In this document: in pieces, positions 5,508 to 6,738 of the stretch | Layout of the letters: the number at the start of each line of letters is the position of its first letter | How positions within the stretch are numbered: position 1 is the stretch's first letter | Origin: Hyphomicrobium sp. | GTDB taxonomy: Bacteria; Pseudomonadota; Alphaproteobacteria; Rhizobiales; Hyphomicrobiaceae | Length of the DNA: 6,738 nucleotides | Direction: 5' to 3' | Assembly: GCA_030609245.1 (NCBI GenBank) | Contig: JAUWCP010000128.1 | Location: forward strand, 1 to 6,738 | Notes under the pieces: model-generated | What the model saw: only the letters and a program-made list of their open reading frames with translations | Database searches by the model: none | Told to the model about the DNA's origin: nothing | Made by a program: the position numbers and the translations under genes

Positions 5508-6738
5508 ATGCAAGGTCTCACTACGGATCTGATTGCCCCGCGGCGGCAAACGCATCGCGTCACTGTTGCAGACGTGATCGTCGGCGGTGGCGCGCCTATT
5601 GCCGTTCAGTCGATGACGAACACCGACACGGCCGACGTTGAGGCAACGGTTGAGCAGGTGGCGGCTTTGGCGCGTGCTGGTTCAGAGCTCGTGCGCATCA
5701 CCGTTGATCGTGACGAGGCGGCAAAAGCTGTGCCGCATATTCGCGATCGTCTCGTGCGGCTCGGTGTAACGGTGCCGCTCGTTGGCGACTTCCACTACAT
5801 CGGTCACACGCTGTTGGGTGAGAACCCAGCCGCAGCTGAAGCACTCGACAAATATCGCATCAACCCGGGCAATGTTGGTTTCAAGGATAAGAAGGATCGC
5901 CAGTTCGGCGAGATCATCGAAATCGCCATACGCTGGAACAAACCCATAAGGATTGGTGTCAACTGGGGCTCGCTGGACCAAGAGCTACTGACGCGCTTGA
6001 TGGATGAGAACGCTGCATGCCGCTCGCCACAGGATGCGCGCGCCGTGATGCACGAAGCAATTGTCCAATCGGCGCTCCTATCGGCTGAGCGCGCCGAAGA
6101 GCTGGGTCTGGGTTCCGACAAGATCATCCTCTCGGCCAAAGTCTCTGCGGTGCAGGATCTCGTCAGCGTTTATGCCAAGCTTGCTGAGCGCTGCCGCTAT
6201 GCGCTGCATGTTGGTCTTACAGAGGCCGGCATGGGTTCCAAAGGCATCGTAGCGTCAGCCGCCGGTATCGGCCTATTGTTACAATTGGGCATCGGCGACA
6301 CCATTCGTGTCTCGCTCACGCCTGAACCCGGCGGCGACCGAACGCTTGAGGTCAAGGTCGCCCAAGAGATCTTGCAGAGCATGGGCCTGAGATCGTTCGT
6401 TCCCGTCGTAGCGGCATGCCCCGGCTGCGGACGTACGACGTCAACGGTGTTTCAGGAACTTGCCGGCGACGTGCAAGACATGATTCGTGAACGCATTCCC
6501 GAGTGGAGCCAGAAATACCCCGGCGTCGAGGATCTGAGTTTCGCAGTAATGGGCTGCATTGTGAACGGTCCTGGCGAGTCGAAGCGGGCCGACATCGGTA
6601 TCTCGCTTCCGGGCACGGGCGAGACCCCCGCTGCCCCGGTGTTCATCGACGGAAAAAAGGCGATGACGCTGCGCGGCCCAAATATCGCCGCTGAGTTCAA
6701 GAGAATCGTGGAAGACTACATAGAGCGGCGCTTTGGCC
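5508..6738 (+). CDS. ispG: 4-hydroxy-3-methylbut-2-enyl diphosphate synthase, 3'-truncated by window edge
   Basis: IspG (GcpE) is the [4Fe-4S] enzyme of the MEP isoprenoid pathway that converts 2-C-methylerythritol 2,4-cyclodiphosphate to HMBPP in the cytosol, using flavodoxin or ferredoxin as donor. I translated it from ATG 5508 and it stays open for 410 codons to the end of the window, so only a short C-terminus is missing. Landmarks in order are VQSMTNTDT, ELVRITVDRDEAA, the TIM-barrel strands GDFHYIGH, KYRINPGNVGFKDK and IRIGVNWGSL, HVGLTEAGMGSKG, then the cluster region ACPGCGRT (Cys304, Cys307) and MGCIVNGPGES (Cys350 and Glu357, the four cluster ligands). All are intact. At over 410 residues it is longer than E. 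coli IspG (372), as is usual for alphaproteobacteria; the extra residues lie partly between the substrate motifs and near the C-terminus. An AAGGA site is 2 bases before the ATG. It lies 82 bases after znuB and may be read from its own promoter or by read-through. Confidence 0.95.
   Translation, partial: MQGLTTDLIAPRRQTHRVTVADVIVGGGAPIAVQSMTNTDTADVEATVEQVAALARAGSELVRITVDRDEAAKAVPHIRDRLVRLGVTVPLVGDFHYIGHTLLGENPAAAEALDKYRINPGNVGFKDKKDRQFGEIIEIAIRWNKPIRIGVNWGSLDQELLTRLMDENAACRSPQDARAVMHEAIVQSALLSAERAEELGLGSDKIILSAKVSAVQDLVSVYAKLAERCRYALHVGLTEAGMGSKGIVASAAGIGLLLQLGIGDTIRVSLTPEPGGDRTLEVKVAQEILQSMGLRSFVPVVAACPGCGRTTSTVFQELAGDVQDMIRERIPEWSQKYPGVEDLSFAVMGCIVNGPGESKRADIGISLPGTGETPAAPVFIDGKKAMTLRGPNIAAEFKRIVEDYIERRFG

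Overview
The window looks like chromosomal DNA of an alphaproteobacterium, most likely of the order Hyphomicrobiales (Rhizobiales). The base composition is moderately GC-rich. The zinc regulator, zinc transporter and IspG proteins read as alphaproteobacterial. An 80-base palindromic repeat near 1155-1234 resembles a dispersed repeat that I recall from Bradyrhizobium-type genomes, where it is often mistranslated as a small protein. This taxonomic call is recognition from memory, not a search.

Layout. Positions 8-1084 (+) encode an exported, His-rich, probable outer-membrane beta-barrel protein of the kind found in heavy-metal loci. Positions 1085-1803 hold no intact gene: there is a palindromic repeat, a hairpin, and the truncated N-terminus of a RecB-like (PD-(D/E)XK, TM0106-type) nuclease on the minus strand. 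Positions 1804-2964 (-) encode a thiolase-superfamily protein that keeps the nucleophilic Cys and the GHP His but has lost the usual NEAF Asn and the C-terminal catalytic Cys. A divergent spacer of about 250 bases follows. Then comes a tight plus-strand cluster: zur (3215-3718), znuC (3727-4635, with a His-rich tail) and znuB (4628-5425, overlapping znuC by 8 bases). After 82 bases, ispG (5508 to the window edge) begins and runs off the end.

How the genes work together. Zur, ZnuC and ZnuB are the sensor, ATPase and permease of high-affinity zinc uptake. The periplasmic binding protein ZnuA is not in the window and must be encoded elsewhere. The outer-membrane protein at the left end could be a metal-related outer-membrane partner, but only its His clusters and its position support that. 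IspG is a housekeeping Fe-S enzyme of the MEP isoprenoid pathway and probably only a neighbour. The thiolase has no evident link to zinc. I see no clear new multi-gene system. The items most worth following are the degenerate thiolase, the His-rich outer-membrane protein beside a zinc locus, and the scar region between them.
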